Shown piece after piece: positions 35,562 through 44,726 of a DNA stretch of 64,000 nt. The notes under the pieces were generated by a model, which worked only from the letters and a program-made list of their open reading frames with translations, was not told the DNA's origin and made no database searches. How positions within the stretch are numbered: the first letter of the stretch is position 1; every line of letters begins with the position of its first letter. Source of the stretch: Algibacter amylolyticus (lineage in GTDB: Bacteria; Bacteroidota; Bacteroidia; Flavobacteriales; Flavobacteriaceae); contig NZ_JACHGE010000001.1 in assembly GCF_014202225.1 (NCBI RefSeq), forward strand, positions 787,320 through 851,319, given 5' to 3'. Position numbers and translations under genes: made by a program.

Positions 35562-36537
35562 CGTTAATAGTTTTATCAACAGCTTTAAATTTATAATTTA
35601 AAGCTGTTTTTATTTTAGCACTACTATAATGCGTCTCTGTGGTTAGCGATTTGGCTAAATGTTTAGTTATAAGCCTTCGTTTACCTGTTAATTTATGTTT
35701 TAGCCAATCCATTTTCCAAGCTATCTTTAAGAGGTTTTTACTCGCTTGTTTTTTAAGAGGTTTTCCGTTTACAGCCTTTGCTAAAGCATTTAAAAAGGAT
35801 TTATAAGTCCAGTTTTCGGCAACCAAAATAAAGCGTTCGTTTTTAATTTCGCTATCCATTAAAGCAATCATTATATCTACGACATCATCTACGGCTACCA
35901 ATCCAACAGTGCCAGAAGTATAGTACTTAAAACCTTTTTTAGCTTTTTTAAATAAATTCCCTGTGCCATAACGCCAAATGCCTGCGCCTAAAATAACACC
36001 AGGGTTTACAATTACAGCATTAAGACCTTCTTGTGTGCCTCTCCAAACTTCCATTTCGGCACCATATTTTGTAATGGCGTAAACGTTATTGTCGTCTTCA
36101 GGGTTCCAAATGGTATCTTCTGTAATCTCCGTATTATTTAAAGTATTGCCTAAAGTAGCTATAGAACTTACATAACAAAGTTTTTCAATATTGCCAGAAA
36201 TACAAAGGTTTACAATATTTGCAGTGCCTTCAATATTTATTTTTCGTAAAAGTTGGTATTTATCGGGCTCAAACGATACAAATGCAGCGCAATGATACAC
36301 TTTAGTAACTCCCGTAAAAGCATCCATTAACGCAGGAATATCCAAAAGGTCGGCTTCAACCCATTCTATGGTGTTAAATAAGGTATCGCTATCTCCAGAA
36401 TAGCAAGAAAATACATTTTTAGTGTTAGAAATTTTTTGCTCATTTCTGTAAATAGCTCTTACTTTCTTATTATCGGAAGCAAGTTTATATAGTAAATGCG
36501 CTCCAACTAGTCCTGTTCCTCCTGTTACTAAAATCAT
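35536..36537 (-). CDS. NAD-dependent epimerase/dehydratase (extended SDR)
   Basis: A 333-residue extended short-chain dehydrogenase. The nucleotide-binding GGTGLVGAHLLYKL is at the N-terminus and the catalytic YAITKYGAE (YxxxK) motif is present, with a preceding SSIATLG Ser. The family includes dihydroflavonol reductase- and sugar epimerase-like enzymes; the substrate is unknown. The last 9 codons overlap the convergent DUF4296 gene, and a terminator-like hairpin for that gene is embedded in this coding region. Confidence 0.88.
   Translation of the reverse strand: MILVTGGTGLVGAHLLYKLASDNKKVRAIYRNEQKISNTKNVFSCYSGDSDTLFNTIEWVEADLLDIPALMDAFTGVTKVYHCAAFVSFEPDKYQLLRKINIEGTANIVNLCISGNIEKLCYVSSIATLGNTLNNTEITEDTIWNPEDDNNVYAITKYGAEMEVWRGTQEGLNAVIVNPGVILGAGIWRYGTGNLFKKAKKGFKYYTSGTVGLVAVDDVVDIMIALMDSEIKNERFILVAENWTYKSFLNALAKAVNGKPLKKQASKNLLKIAWKMDWLKHKLTGKRRLITKHLAKSLTTETHYSSAKIKTALNYKFKAVDKTINVIGNLYLK
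35580..35615 (+). terminator. Terminator hairpin embedded in a convergent coding region
   Basis: ACAGCTTTAAATT-TAT-AATTTAAAGCTGT followed by TTTTATTTT would end the pyrC/DUF4296 transcript while also encoding part of the epimerase C-terminus on the other strand. Confidence 0.65.
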
Positions 36538-36590
36538 GCAACTAAATTAAAGAATTATTCATAATCCATAAGGAATTATACTTGTATTTT

Positions 36591-36598
36591 TATCTTTG
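36591..36598 (+). promoter_or_regulatory. Candidate -7 element for tyrS
   Basis: TATCTTTG matches TAnnTTTG and lies 27 bp before the tyrS start codon. No -33 element at the normal distance. Confidence 0.4.
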
Positions 36599-36624
36599 CA
36601 TAGTTTTGTAAAAATTTAAGAATA

Positions 36625-37920
36625 ATGATAAAGAATTTTGTTGAAGAATTAACTTGGAGAGGCATGATACAAGATAGCATGCCAGGTACCGAGGAGCATC
36701 TATTAGAGTCTATGCGTTTGGCTTATGTTGGTATTGATCCAACAGCCGATTCATTACATATAGGTCATTTGGTAGGTGTTATGGGATTAAGACATTTTCA
36801 ATTATCAGGACATAAGCCTGTTGCGCTTGTTGGTGGAGCTACGGGAATGATTGGAGATCCTTCGGGGAAATCTGCCGAGCGTAATTTGCTAGATGAAAAA
36901 ACATTAGAGCATAACCAAAATGCTATTAAAGAGCAATTGTCTCGATTTTTAGATTTTGATAGCGATGCCGATAATGCAGCCATCATAGTTAATAATTATG
37001 ATTGGATGAAAAAGTTTTCATTTCTTGAGTTTATTAGAGATGTAGGTAAGCATATTACCGTTAATTACATGATGGCGAAAGATTCTGTTAGAAAGCGTTT
37101 GTCTTCTGAGTCTTCGGTAGGTATGAGTTTTACCGAGTTTACCTACCAATTAGTACAAGGATATGATTTCTTGCATTTATACCGAAACAAGCAATGTACT
37201 CTACAAATGGGAGGAAGTGACCAGTGGGGAAACATTACCACAGGTACAGAATTGATACGACGTGTAGATGCTGGAAAAGGTTACGCTTTAACATGGCCTT
37301 TAATTACTAAGGCAGATGGTACTAAATTTGGTAAGACCGAAGGTGGAAATATTTGGTTAGATACCAAAAGAACATCACCTTATAAATTCTACCAATATTG
37401 GTTAAATACTAGTGATATCGATGCTGAAAAGTACATTAAGATATTTACATTTCTTGAAAAAGAAGAAATATCAGCCTTAATTGAAGAGCATAAAGAAGCA
37501 CCTCATTTAAGAGTGTTGCAAAAGCGTTTAGCTGAAGAAATTACTGTAATGGTTCACTCGCAAGAAGATTTAGATAATGCTATTAAAGCCAGTAGTATTT
37601 TATTTGGAAAATCGACTAGCGAAGATTTAAAGCAATTAAACGAACAAACGTTTTTAGATGTTTTTGATGGTGTACCACAAACGCAAATTGAGAAATCTGA
37701 AATAGAAAACGGATTAGATATTATTGGAGCTTTAGCTGAAAAAGGAGGGTTTTTAAAATCGAATGGCGAAGCAAGAAGAGCACTAAAAGAAAACTCTATT
37801 TCTGTAAATAAAGAAAAAGTAAAAGACGATTATAGTATTACTGCAAAAGACTTAATTAACAATAAGTTTGTATTGCTGCAGCGTGGTAAAAAGAATTACT
37901 TCGTATTACAAATTGTATAA
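36625..37920 (+). CDS. tyrS: Tyrosine-tRNA ligase
   Basis: A 431-residue class I synthetase. The HIGH motif is in [10 protein letters not shown], the tyrosine-binding QGYDFLHL and [12 protein letters not shown] are present, and the KMSKS-type loop reads [10 protein letters not shown]-terminal S4 RNA-binding domain ([20 protein letters not shown]) completes the protein. The length is normal. It is preceded by a -7 element and followed by a compact terminator, consistent with a single-gene transcript. Confidence 0.97.
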   Translation: MIKNFVEELTWRGMIQDSMPGTEEHLLESMRLAYVGIDPTADSLHIGHLVGVMGLRHFQLSGHKPVALVGGATGMIGDPSGKSAERNLLDEKTLEHNQNAIKEQLSRFLDFDSDADNAAIIVNNYDWMKKFSFLEFIRDVGKHITVNYMMAKDSVRKRLSSESSVGMSFTEFTYQLVQGYDFLHLYRNKQCTLQMGGSDQWGNITTGTELIRRVDAGKGYALTWPLITKADGTKFGKTEGGNIWLDTKRTSPYKFYQYWLNTSDIDAEKYIKIFTFLEKEEISALIEEHKEAPHLRVLQKRLAEEITVMVHSQEDLDNAIKASSILFGKSTSEDLKQLNEQTFLDVFDGVPQTQIEKSEIENGLDIIGALAEKGGFLKSNGEARRALKENSISVNKEKVKDDYSITAKDLINNKFVLLQRGKKNYFVLQIV

Positions 37921-37927
37921 AATCAAT

Positions 37928-37955
37928 AAAGCCTGAGTTTTCACTCAGGCTTTAT
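37928..37955 (+). terminator. Terminator after tyrS
   Basis: AAAGCCTGAG-TTTTCA-CTCAGGCTTT, 8 bp past the stop codon; the T run is short. Confidence 0.75.
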
Positions 37956-38019
37956 AATTAACCAACTAACTAAAAGCTAATTTTTCTTTTTCTTAGCTCT
38001 ATTTTTGTCGTAATGCTTT

Positions 38020-38490
38020 TTAAGAACTTACACGATTAAAAAAGTATTTTTTAAATTTTATGTTTTGCCAATTTTTATCGGCTTTTTCTTTTAATATAGT
38101 TTCGTTTTCCTGTTTCCATAACTCTAAAGTATTTGTGCCCCAAGCATTGTAAAACAAATAAAGTTTATTGTCTTTAATTTGAAATGTTTTTGGGTTTATA
38201 GAGACTTTATCATTTTTTGCACCAATAGCATAGGCGCAGTAACCACCGTACTCCGGGATATACTTTTCAGGATGTTTTTTAAATGTGTTTAAATTTTCTG
38301 CGCTCGAAAACTTGTATTTGGCACCATCAAACGAGGTGGTAAAGGTTTTATCCCCTTCAACAGCTTTATTATTAAAATAAGCCACAACATCGTAACCATG
38401 GGCTATAAATCCTTTTTTTAAGTTGTAATCTATAGATTGTGCCGTTGCGGTAGTCATGCTTAATATAAGTAGAGCAATTAAACTTTTCAT
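38020..38490 (-). CDS. Secreted YHS domain protein
   Basis: A 156-residue protein with a signal peptide (KSLIALLILSMTTATAQ) and a single YHS domain over most of the rest: HGYDVVAYFNNKAVEGD, FDGAKYKFSSAENLNTF and EYGGYCAYA. The domain is found in copper/metal-linked and heavy-metal proteins. The Cys and nearby residues of GGYCAYAIG may bind metal. Function unknown; it lies downstream of the LuxE-like gene on the same strand, with 46 bp between them. Confidence 0.85.
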   Translation of the reverse strand: MKSLIALLILSMTTATAQSIDYNLKKGFIAHGYDVVAYFNNKAVEGDKTFTTSFDGAKYKFSSAENLNTFKKHPEKYIPEYGGYCAYAIGAKNDKVSINPKTFQIKDNKLYLFYNAWGTNTLELWKQENETILKEKADKNWQNIKFKKYFFNRVSS

Positions 38491-38536
38491 AAAACAGGTT
38501 TTATAATAAGTCTAAAAATTACCAATACCTTACAAA

Positions 38537-39517
38537 TTAAAGCACCATAAGGTTGCACCCACGAATATCAGAATTATCGAAACGTCCAATAACCTCAAAG
38601 GAATTATCGCTATTTACGCGTCCTAAATCTTGAGTAGCAATAAAGGAACACGAGTTAATATTGGCTAAATCTATTATGTTTAAACCACCCGCTTTTCCAG
38701 GATTTTGAATAGTAAGTGCATCTTCGGTATCGCGAGTTAAAACGCGCATCCAAGGCGGACAATTAAATACACCGTTTCCTTTGGAGTAGGCCTGACTTAA
38801 AAGCTCGGTCATACCATATTCGCTGTGAATGTGGTTTACACCCAAACCTTTTTTTAACGTTTCATGAAGTTCGGTTCTAATGAGTTCCTTTCTACGACCT
38901 TTCATGCCACCAGTTTCCATGATAATGGTGTTTTTTAAATTAAATTGATAGGTTTCAATTAAATCTAGTAAGGCAAACGAAACACCAATAAGAATAATTT
39001 TTTTACCAGCTGCATCCAATGTAATCAAAGTGTCTTTTAATTCCGAAAGGTTATTTAAGTAAAAGCCGCTTTCGGGATGTTTAGAGGTTTTTATCATGGC
39101 ATCTACCATGTATATTAACGACGATCCTTGGCGTTCTAAATACGATGGTAAAAGCCCTAAAACTACAAAGTCTTCGATGGGGCCATAAAAGTCTTGAAAG
39201 CCTTCTGTAAAGCTTTGCTGGTAAACATCTAAATTGGTAACATGGTGCTTACTGGTTTCACTTCCGGTAGTGCCCGAGCTCGTAAATGTGGTTTGTGTGG
39301 GTGCAGAATCGCTTAAAACGTCTCGCGTTTTAAAAAACTGAATGGGCAAAAAAGGGATGTCTTTAAGTGTTTTTACATCGCTAGGGTGTATGTACAATAA
39401 ATCGCAAAACGATCTGTAAACTTTATTGTTATCAAACTGAAACTTGAAGATTTTAAGTGCTACATCTTCAAAGTCTGTTTGGGTTTTAATATTAAATATG
39501 GATTGTATATCTATCAT
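38537..39517 (-). CDS. LuxE/acyl-protein synthetase-like protein
   Basis: A 326-residue protein of the LuxE (PF04443) group, related to adenylate-forming enzymes. The ATP-binding loop FTSSGTTGSETSKHHV is clear, followed by ETGGMKGRRKELIR and HSEYGMTELLSQAYS, the usual A-loop and GMTE motifs. LuxE itself activates fatty acids with ATP for reduction in the luminescence complex. No luxC, luxD or luciferase genes are nearby, so the role is different; it may activate a carboxylate for transfer to a protein or sugar. Confidence 0.85.
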   Translation of the reverse strand: MIDIQSIFNIKTQTDFEDVALKIFKFQFDNNKVYRSFCDLLYIHPSDVKTLKDIPFLPIQFFKTRDVLSDSAPTQTTFTSSGTTGSETSKHHVTNLDVYQQSFTEGFQDFYGPIEDFVVLGLLPSYLERQGSSLIYMVDAMIKTSKHPESGFYLNNLSELKDTLITLDAAGKKIILIGVSFALLDLIETYQFNLKNTIIMETGGMKGRRKELIRTELHETLKKGLGVNHIHSEYGMTELLSQAYSKGNGVFNCPPWMRVLTRDTEDALTIQNPGKAGGLNIIDLANINSCSFIATQDLGRVNSDNSFEVIGRFDNSDIRGCNLMVL

Positions 39518-39605
39518 GCTTTAACAAAGAAACAAAAGTACGTAATACAATTTATTAATAGGGTATTCTAATGCAAGTAGAACTGTTGAAATTTAGTTGG
39601 AATTT

Positions 39606-39694
39606 GCGTTAGGGATTGTAAAGGAAAGCCCACATCCTGACGAAGGAAGTGCGAGGACTTGTATTGTAAAGCCCGACCCTTTAGGGTAACGCCC
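39606..39694 (+). repeat. Modular intergenic repeat, copy C
   Basis: Left end GCGTTAGGGATTGTAAAGG; right end AAAGCCCGACCCTTTAGGG then TAACGCCC. The interior shares CCTGACGAAGGAAGTGCGAG-like sequence with copy B, not the T/A stem of copies D and E. Confidence 0.75.
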
Positions 39695-39704
39695 AAAAAA
39701 GAAC

Positions 39705-39734
39705 AAAAAAAAGCGCTGTTATAAACAACGCCTT
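39705..39734 (-). terminator. Terminator of the small T9SS gene
   Basis: On the minus strand GGCGTTGTT-TAT-AACAGCGC is followed by eight T, 22 bp past the stop. Confidence 0.75.
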
Positions 39735-39756
39735 GGTAATATTTTAAATTAAAGCA

Positions 39757-40098
39757 TTACCGAATTACAAGTTTTCTGGATTCGCTAACGTTATTTTCGC
39801 TAATTTTTAAAATGTAAACGCCTTTTTGTAGGTTAATAACGTTTAACTCTTTTCCTGCCAAAATTGTGGTAAAAATCTTTTTTCCTAACACATCAAAAAT
39901 TTCTATATTTTTAATTAGGCTACGTTTAGAGCTAATGTTTATGTACGGTTTTGATGCACTTACCGGGTTAGGGTAAATATTTAAACCTTCAATTTTCGAA
40001 GGCGAAGCTGCGTTTTGAGCATACTCTTGAGCCCCGACATGTTGCGAGGTAAAACACGCTAAGCTTAAAAATAAAATTAAAAAGTAAACTTTTTTCAT
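39757..40098 (-). CDS. Minimal T9SS type A sorting-domain protein
   Basis: A 113-residue secreted protein made only of a signal peptide (KKVYFLILFLSLACFTS, cleavage near VGAQ) and a type A sorting domain: GLNIYPNPVS, IKNIEIFDVLGKKIF, LQKGVYILKISE. Normally this domain is the C-terminal tag of large exported enzymes or adhesins; here there is no cargo domain beyond about 20 residues. It stands divergent from the RprY-like regulator gene and has its own terminator. It may be a real small surface protein or a remnant. Confidence 0.85.
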   Translation of the reverse strand: MKKVYFLILFLSLACFTSQHVGAQEYAQNAASPSKIEGLNIYPNPVSASKPYINISSKRSLIKNIEIFDVLGKKIFTTILAGKELNVINLQKGVYILKISENNVSESRKLVIR

Positions 40099-40292
40099 AT
40101 AATACGATTTGGTGTTATAAAAGTAATAAATTACTACAAAAGTGATGCCAAAATTGTGTTAAAGATTAACGTAATTGGTCGAAATGTTAACCCCAAGTAA
40201 GTCTATTGTTACGTAATTGTTATTTATTTTAATATTTTTATAAACTTATATTATTAGCTTTATCTTTACTTCAAGAAACAATTATTTTTATA

Positions 40293-40973
40293 ATGAAAAA
40301 CAAGGATATTAAGATTTTATTGGTTGATGATGAGCCGGATATTTTAGAAATAGTTGGTTATAATTTATCCAATGAAGGATATCAAGTTACTACTGCAGAG
40401 AATGGATTAGATGGAGTTAAGAAGGCTAAAAGTGAGCTTCCGCATTTAATTATTCTAGATGTAATGATGCCAGAAATGGATGGTATTGAGGCTTGCGAAA
40501 ATATTAGGAAAATTCCGGAGCTAAAAAATTCTATAATTACGTTTTTAACGGCTAGAGGCGAAGATTACTCTCAAGTGGCTGGTTTTGATGCTGGCGCCGA
40601 TGATTATATTACTAAACCCATTAAGCCAAAGGTTTTAATAAGTAAAGTTAAAGCGCTTTTAAGACGCTTTAAAGAGGCTGAGGTTGCCGATACTTTAAAG
40701 GTTGGTAGCTTGGTTATTAATAGAGACGAGTATAAAATTATATCTAAAGGTAAAGAGCTTGTTTTGCCTAGAAAAGAATTTGAATTATTATCTTTACTTG
40801 CATCCAAACCAGGAAAAGTATTTAAAAGAGACGAAATTCTTGATGCTGTTTGGGGTAACGAGGTTGTTGTAGGTGGCAGAACTATTGATGTCCATATTAG
40901 AAAACTTCGCGAAAAATTAGGCGATAAAAGCTTTAAAACAATAAAAGGCGTAGGCTATAAGTTTGTAGATTAA
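40293..40973 (+). CDS. OmpR-family response regulator (RprY-like)
   Basis: A 226-residue regulator with a receiver domain (VDDEPD at 11-16, phospho-acceptor Asp56 in ILDVMMPEMDG, Lys in DYITKPIKP) and a C-terminal winged-helix DNA-binding domain (LPRKEFELLSLLASKPGKVF, VDVHIRKLREKLGD-like end). The kinase gene begins 2 bp after its stop. Resembles RprY of Bacteroides. Regulated genes are not evident here. Confidence 0.93.
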   Translation: MKNKDIKILLVDDEPDILEIVGYNLSNEGYQVTTAENGLDGVKKAKSELPHLIILDVMMPEMDGIEACENIRKIPELKNSIITFLTARGEDYSQVAGFDAGADDYITKPIKPKVLISKVKALLRRFKEAEVADTLKVGSLVINRDEYKIISKGKELVLPRKEFELLSLLASKPGKVFKRDEILDAVWGNEVVVGGRTIDVHIRKLREKLGDKSFKTIKGVGYKFVD

Positions 40974-40975
40974 TA

Positions 40976-42016
40976 ATGCAGGCAAAATTTAAAAAATCAT
41001 ATCGATTTGCTGCTCGTACAGCATTGTTTATAACGTTATACACAACACTCTTAATGAGTGTTTTTTTGTATTTCTACTTCCAATTGCTATGGTATTTTCC
41101 AATCTTGTTTGCCCTAGCCGTGTTTTTGTTTTCTTTTTTAATTATTCAATATAGCGTAGAGCGCTTTATATATAGGCGTGTAAAAAAAATATACGACGAT
41201 TTAACGCTTTTAGAATCGGCAAGTTTGGCTAAAGGTGCTATTACTACCGATATGCAAACACTTACCCAAGAAATAGATCGTTTTGCTAGAGACAAAAAGT
41301 TCGAAATTGAAGCCTTAAAAGTTAGAGAGGCTTACCGAAAAGATTTTTTAGGTAATGTATCGCATGAGTTAAAAACGCCATTGTTTACAGTACAAGGTTA
41401 TATTTTAACCTTGCTTGATGGTGCCATGGACGATAAAAATATTAGAGAAAAATACCTAGAACGTGCCAGTAAAGGTATTGAGAGATTGGGCTATATTATT
41501 AAAGATTTAGACATGATTACCAAACTAGAAGTTGGCGATTTAAGTTTAAATATGGAAGTTTTTGATATTGTTGAGCTTGTAGATAACGTATTTGATATGT
41601 TAGAAATGAAAGCCCACAAGAAAAGAATAACACTAATTTTCGATAGAGATTACCCAAATACTATTATGGTAAATGCCGATAGAGAGCGTGTACAGCAAGT
41701 ATTAGCCAATTTAATTGTAAACTCTATAAAATACGGCGCCGATAAAGGAACCACAGAAATTAGTATAGAAAACCTTATTAAAAACAAAGTTATTGTTCGT
41801 GTAACCGATAATGGCGAAGGTATAGCTAAAGAGCATATACCAAGATTGTTTGAGCGGTTTTACCGTGTAGATAAAAGTGGCTCTCGTAAAGAAGGCGGTT
41901 CTGGTTTAGGACTCTCTATAGTAAAGCATATTATCGAGGCGCATCACGAAAAAATATATGTGGAGAGCGAGTTTGGTGTGGGTAGCGAGTTCTCGTTTAC
42001 TTTAGAAAAAGCATAG
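40976..42016 (+). CDS. Sensor histidine kinase (HisKA, RprX/PhoR-like)
   Basis: A 346-residue kinase with two N-terminal membrane helices (about residues 16-38 and 40-60) and almost no extracytoplasmic loop between them, so it probably senses a membrane or intracellular signal. The HisKA domain carries His130 in LGNVSHELKTPLFT; the ATPase domain has NLIVNSIKYG (N box), VTDNGEGI (G1) and GGSGLGLSIV (G2). Directly paired with the upstream regulator (2-bp gap). Confidence 0.93.
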   Translation: MQAKFKKSYRFAARTALFITLYTTLLMSVFLYFYFQLLWYFPILFALAVFLFSFLIIQYSVERFIYRRVKKIYDDLTLLESASLAKGAITTDMQTLTQEIDRFARDKKFEIEALKVREAYRKDFLGNVSHELKTPLFTVQGYILTLLDGAMDDKNIREKYLERASKGIERLGYIIKDLDMITKLEVGDLSLNMEVFDIVELVDNVFDMLEMKAHKKRITLIFDRDYPNTIMVNADRERVQQVLANLIVNSIKYGADKGTTEISIENLIKNKVIVRVTDNGEGIAKEHIPRLFERFYRVDKSGSRKEGGSGLGLSIVKHIIEAHHEKIYVESEFGVGSEFSFTLEKA

Positions 42017-42034
42017 GTTTCTCAAGCGTTTAAA

Positions 42035-43087
42035 TTAGCTATTAAATACCGAAAACAAGTCCGCGTAATCCGTATCAAAATCAAAAGCCGTTAAGCCCAT
42101 ATACTTCCCGTTGTTATTCAATTTATCTAATGTAAAGTTATCTTGAGAGCAGGTTGGTACCAAATGCATCTCGCTAAGTCTGTTTGCTAAATAAACCTGC
42201 TCAAACTGCCCTGGCGTAGGTATAAAAAAAGCCTTTTTATTCAGTTTAGCTAAATCCATTACCGTAGTGTAACCAGATCTAGATACTACCAAAGCACTTT
42301 CATTTATGGTCTTTTCTAATAATTTAGAGGTCATAAAATTATAAATAGTCAAGTTGCCCAAAAGCTGTATGCTTTGTTCTGGTTCCATCACACCTTTTAC
42401 AAAAACCACTTTACCGTTATAGTTCTCAAATTCGGTAAGTAATTTTTCTTCAAGCAAAGTGCGTTGTGGTTCTGGGCCTGATAATAAAACCAAAATATCA
42501 TTTTTAATTTCTGGGTCCATTTTTGTAAACCTACTCAGCGGTCCCAAATATTTTATTGGCACCTCAAACGCATCAACATGCCCTAATTTACCACTCAAAT
42601 TTAAAGTGCCAGCAGCATCCGGAACCCAACAAACATTAAACTTTTTTATTATTTTCTGGTGCATTTTTGTGCTTAACCACGTCGTATTACCGCTCAATAC
42701 ATTCAGTTGGTGTGTAATAAAAACCGACGGCACATTTTTATGTCTAACCCCTAATCTATTATCCGAAATTATCCCGCAAATATCATTGTTTTCAACAATA
42801 GCCTTAATCGCTTTTTTTTCAGCATTAATAGCCTTTAAAAGTTTGGGCGAATCCTTAAGTAATTTCAGCTTAAAAAGTTTTCCGTTTTTAGAGTACATTA
42901 CATTGTACGATGGTAACTCTATGGTAGGAACACTCGGGAACTCCTTCCGTAACAGCGATAAAGCCACACCATCGCTAGCAATTATAGGCGCAAAACCCGC
43001 ACTCATTAAGGCGTTAATTATAGGGATGCAACGTGTGGCATGCCCAAGACCCCAATTTAAAGGCGCAACTAAAATGCGTTTTTTCAT
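42035..43087 (-). CDS. Glycosyltransferase (GT28/MurG-like)
   Basis: A 350-residue protein starting KKRILVAPLNWGLGHATRC, the glycine-rich loop of UDP-sugar transferases related to MurG and the UGT superfamily, followed by PVVFITHQ-like acceptor segment (SVFITHQLNVLS) and a C-terminal SRSGYTTVMDLAKL nucleotide-sugar-binding motif with IPTPGQFEQVYLANRL. The acceptor and sugar are unknown. Repeat copy D lies just upstream. Confidence 0.85.
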   Translation of the reverse strand: MKKRILVAPLNWGLGHATRCIPIINALMSAGFAPIIASDGVALSLLRKEFPSVPTIELPSYNVMYSKNGKLFKLKLLKDSPKLLKAINAEKKAIKAIVENNDICGIISDNRLGVRHKNVPSVFITHQLNVLSGNTTWLSTKMHQKIIKKFNVCWVPDAAGTLNLSGKLGHVDAFEVPIKYLGPLSRFTKMDPEIKNDILVLLSGPEPQRTLLEEKLLTEFENYNGKVVFVKGVMEPEQSIQLLGNLTIYNFMTSKLLEKTINESALVVSRSGYTTVMDLAKLNKKAFFIPTPGQFEQVYLANRLSEMHLVPTCSQDNFTLDKLNNNGKYMGLTAFDFDTDYADLFSVFNS

Positions 43088-43099
43088 AACTAATTATTT

Positions 43100-43189
43100 G
43101 GGCGTGCCCCAAGGGTCGGGCTTTACGCTAAATCTTTTTTTGCCATTTATGGCAGCAAAAAAAGGATACCGCTTCAATCCCTCACGCAC
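43100..43189 (-). repeat. Modular intergenic repeat, copy D
   Basis: Minus orientation: GCGTGAGGGATTGAAGCGG to AAAGCCCGACCCTTGGGG then CACGCCC. The interior has a T/A-rich stem with GCCAT/ATGGC nearly identical to copy E. The rest of the gene-free stretch 43088-43416 holds only AT-rich sequence and presumably the trmB promoter. Confidence 0.75.
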
Positions 43190-43416
43190 TTATTTGCTAA
43201 ATTCAAAGATAAAGATATAATGGTTCGGGTATATTTCTATAATATTAAGAAATTCCCTTAGTATCAACCTTAACCTTTTCAATAAAATAAACAAGGCGGT
43301 AAAATGTAAAATATTTACCAAACAATAATACAGGAATTTAAAGTAGCCGTTTTTGTTCCAATAAATTCTCTACTTTTACCAAAAATTATATAATAATAAG
43401 AAATCGTTAATACACT

Positions 43417-44091
43417 TTGGGAAGTAAAAACAAACTTAGAAGATTTAAAGAAAACGAAACGTTTTCAAATGTCGTTCAACCCTCAAGAGAAGATTTGGTA
43501 AACTCAAATTTTAAGCACAAGGGCAACTGGAGAGCAGTAGTTTTTAAAAACGATAACCCTTTGGTTTTAGAGTTAGGTTGTGGTAAAGGCGAGTATTCTG
43601 TGGCTTTAGCAAAAAAATATCCTAATAAAAACTTTGTAGGTATCGATATAAAAGGCGCTCGTTTTTGGCGAGGTGCCAAAACAGCCATTCAAGAAAACAT
43701 ACCTAACGTAGCTTTTTTACGTACACAAATAGAATTAATAGACCATGCCTTTGCCGAAAACGAGGTAGACGAAATTTGGATAACCTTCCCAGATCCGCAA
43801 ATAAAATATAAGCGCACCAAACACCGCATGACTAATGCTACGTTTTTGGAGCGTTACAAGCAAATTTTAAAACCAGAAGGCGAGGTTAACCTAAAAACCG
43901 ATAGCGAATTTATGCATGGTTACACGCTTGGTTTATTACATGGTGCAGGACACGAGGTGCTTTATGCTAACCACAATGTGTATAAGCAAGAAGGAAGCCC
44001 AGAGGAAGTTACAAGCATTCAAACCTTTTACGAGTCGCAATATTTAGAAAAAAACAAAGCCATTACCTACATTAAATTCAAAATAAAATAA
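43417..44091 (+). CDS. trmB: tRNA (guanine-N7-)-methyltransferase
   Basis: A 224-residue TrmB, which methylates G46 of tRNA using S-adenosylmethionine. The SAM loop VLELGCGKGEYSVALAKK, the WITFPDPQIKYKRTKHRM motif and a C-terminal Y/F-rich end (PEEVTSIQTFYESQYLEK) are diagnostic. Translation appears to start at TTG 43417 (MGSKNKLRRFKENETF), matching homologues; no ATG lies close by in frame. The LysE-type gene starts 2 bp after the stop. Confidence 0.93.
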   Translation: MGSKNKLRRFKENETFSNVVQPSREDLVNSNFKHKGNWRAVVFKNDNPLVLELGCGKGEYSVALAKKYPNKNFVGIDIKGARFWRGAKTAIQENIPNVAFLRTQIELIDHAFAENEVDEIWITFPDPQIKYKRTKHRMTNATFLERYKQILKPEGEVNLKTDSEFMHGYTLGLLHGAGHEVLYANHNVYKQEGSPEEVTSIQTFYESQYLEKNKAITYIKFKIK

Positions 44092-44093
44092 GC

Positions 44094-44723
44094 GTGAATA
44101 TCACCTTTATATTCTTTTTAGGTTTATTTTTTGCAATGATTGGCGTTATTCCGCCAGGGTTGTTAAACATGACAGCAGCAAAAATAAGTCTAAAAGAAGG
44201 CCATGTTCGAGGTATTGTGTTTTCCGCAGGCGTATGCGTTATTGTTTTTATACAAACGTATTTAGCAAGTATTTTTGCTCGCTATTTAAGCAAGCATCAC
44301 GAAGTTATAGGTATTTTACGAGCCGTTGCTTTGGTTATTTTTATATTAATAACCATTTACTTTTTATTTATAGCCAAATCGGAACCCAAGCAGCAAAAGG
44401 AACCAAAAAGACGTAGTAAACATAGTCGGTTTTTTCAAGGTATGTTTTTATCTGGTATTAATGTGTTTCCTATACCATATCAAGCCTATATGACTATTAC
44501 TTTAGCTTCTTTTGGTTGGATGACCTTCGAGCAAACTAGTATTATGGCTTATGTAGTTGGGGCGGCTACAGGTACATTTGTAACCCTATATATGTATATT
44601 TTCTTTTTCGATAAAATAAAAGGAAAAACCTTCACCTCTCAAAAAAACATGAACCGTATTATTGGCGGAATTACAGGGGTTATTTCTATTGTAACCATTA
44701 TTAACATGATACAAGATTTTTAA
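44094..44723 (+). CDS. LysE family exporter
   Basis: A 209-residue membrane protein with about six helices, initiated at GTG 44094. GLFFAMIGVIPPGLLNMTAAKISLKEG is the LysE/RhtB N-terminal signature, where PPGLLNM replaces the more usual PGP form. Family members export amino acids or other small molecules. Gap of 2 bp to trmB and 3 bp to the ATL gene indicate one transcript. Confidence 0.87.
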   Translation: MNITFIFFLGLFFAMIGVIPPGLLNMTAAKISLKEGHVRGIVFSAGVCVIVFIQTYLASIFARYLSKHHEVIGILRAVALVIFILITIYFLFIAKSEPKQQKEPKRRSKHSRFFQGMFLSGINVFPIPYQAYMTITLASFGWMTFEQTSIMAYVVGAATGTFVTLYMYIFFFDKIKGKTFTSQKNMNRIIGGITGVISIVTIINMIQDF

Positions 44724-44726
44724 AGA

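Noticed and set aside
42459-43220. A 253-codon open frame on the plus strand opposite the glycosyltransferase
   Set aside because: It is antisense to a gene with clear family motifs, lacks any domain I recognise and runs out through repeat copy D; it is a shadow of the real gene.
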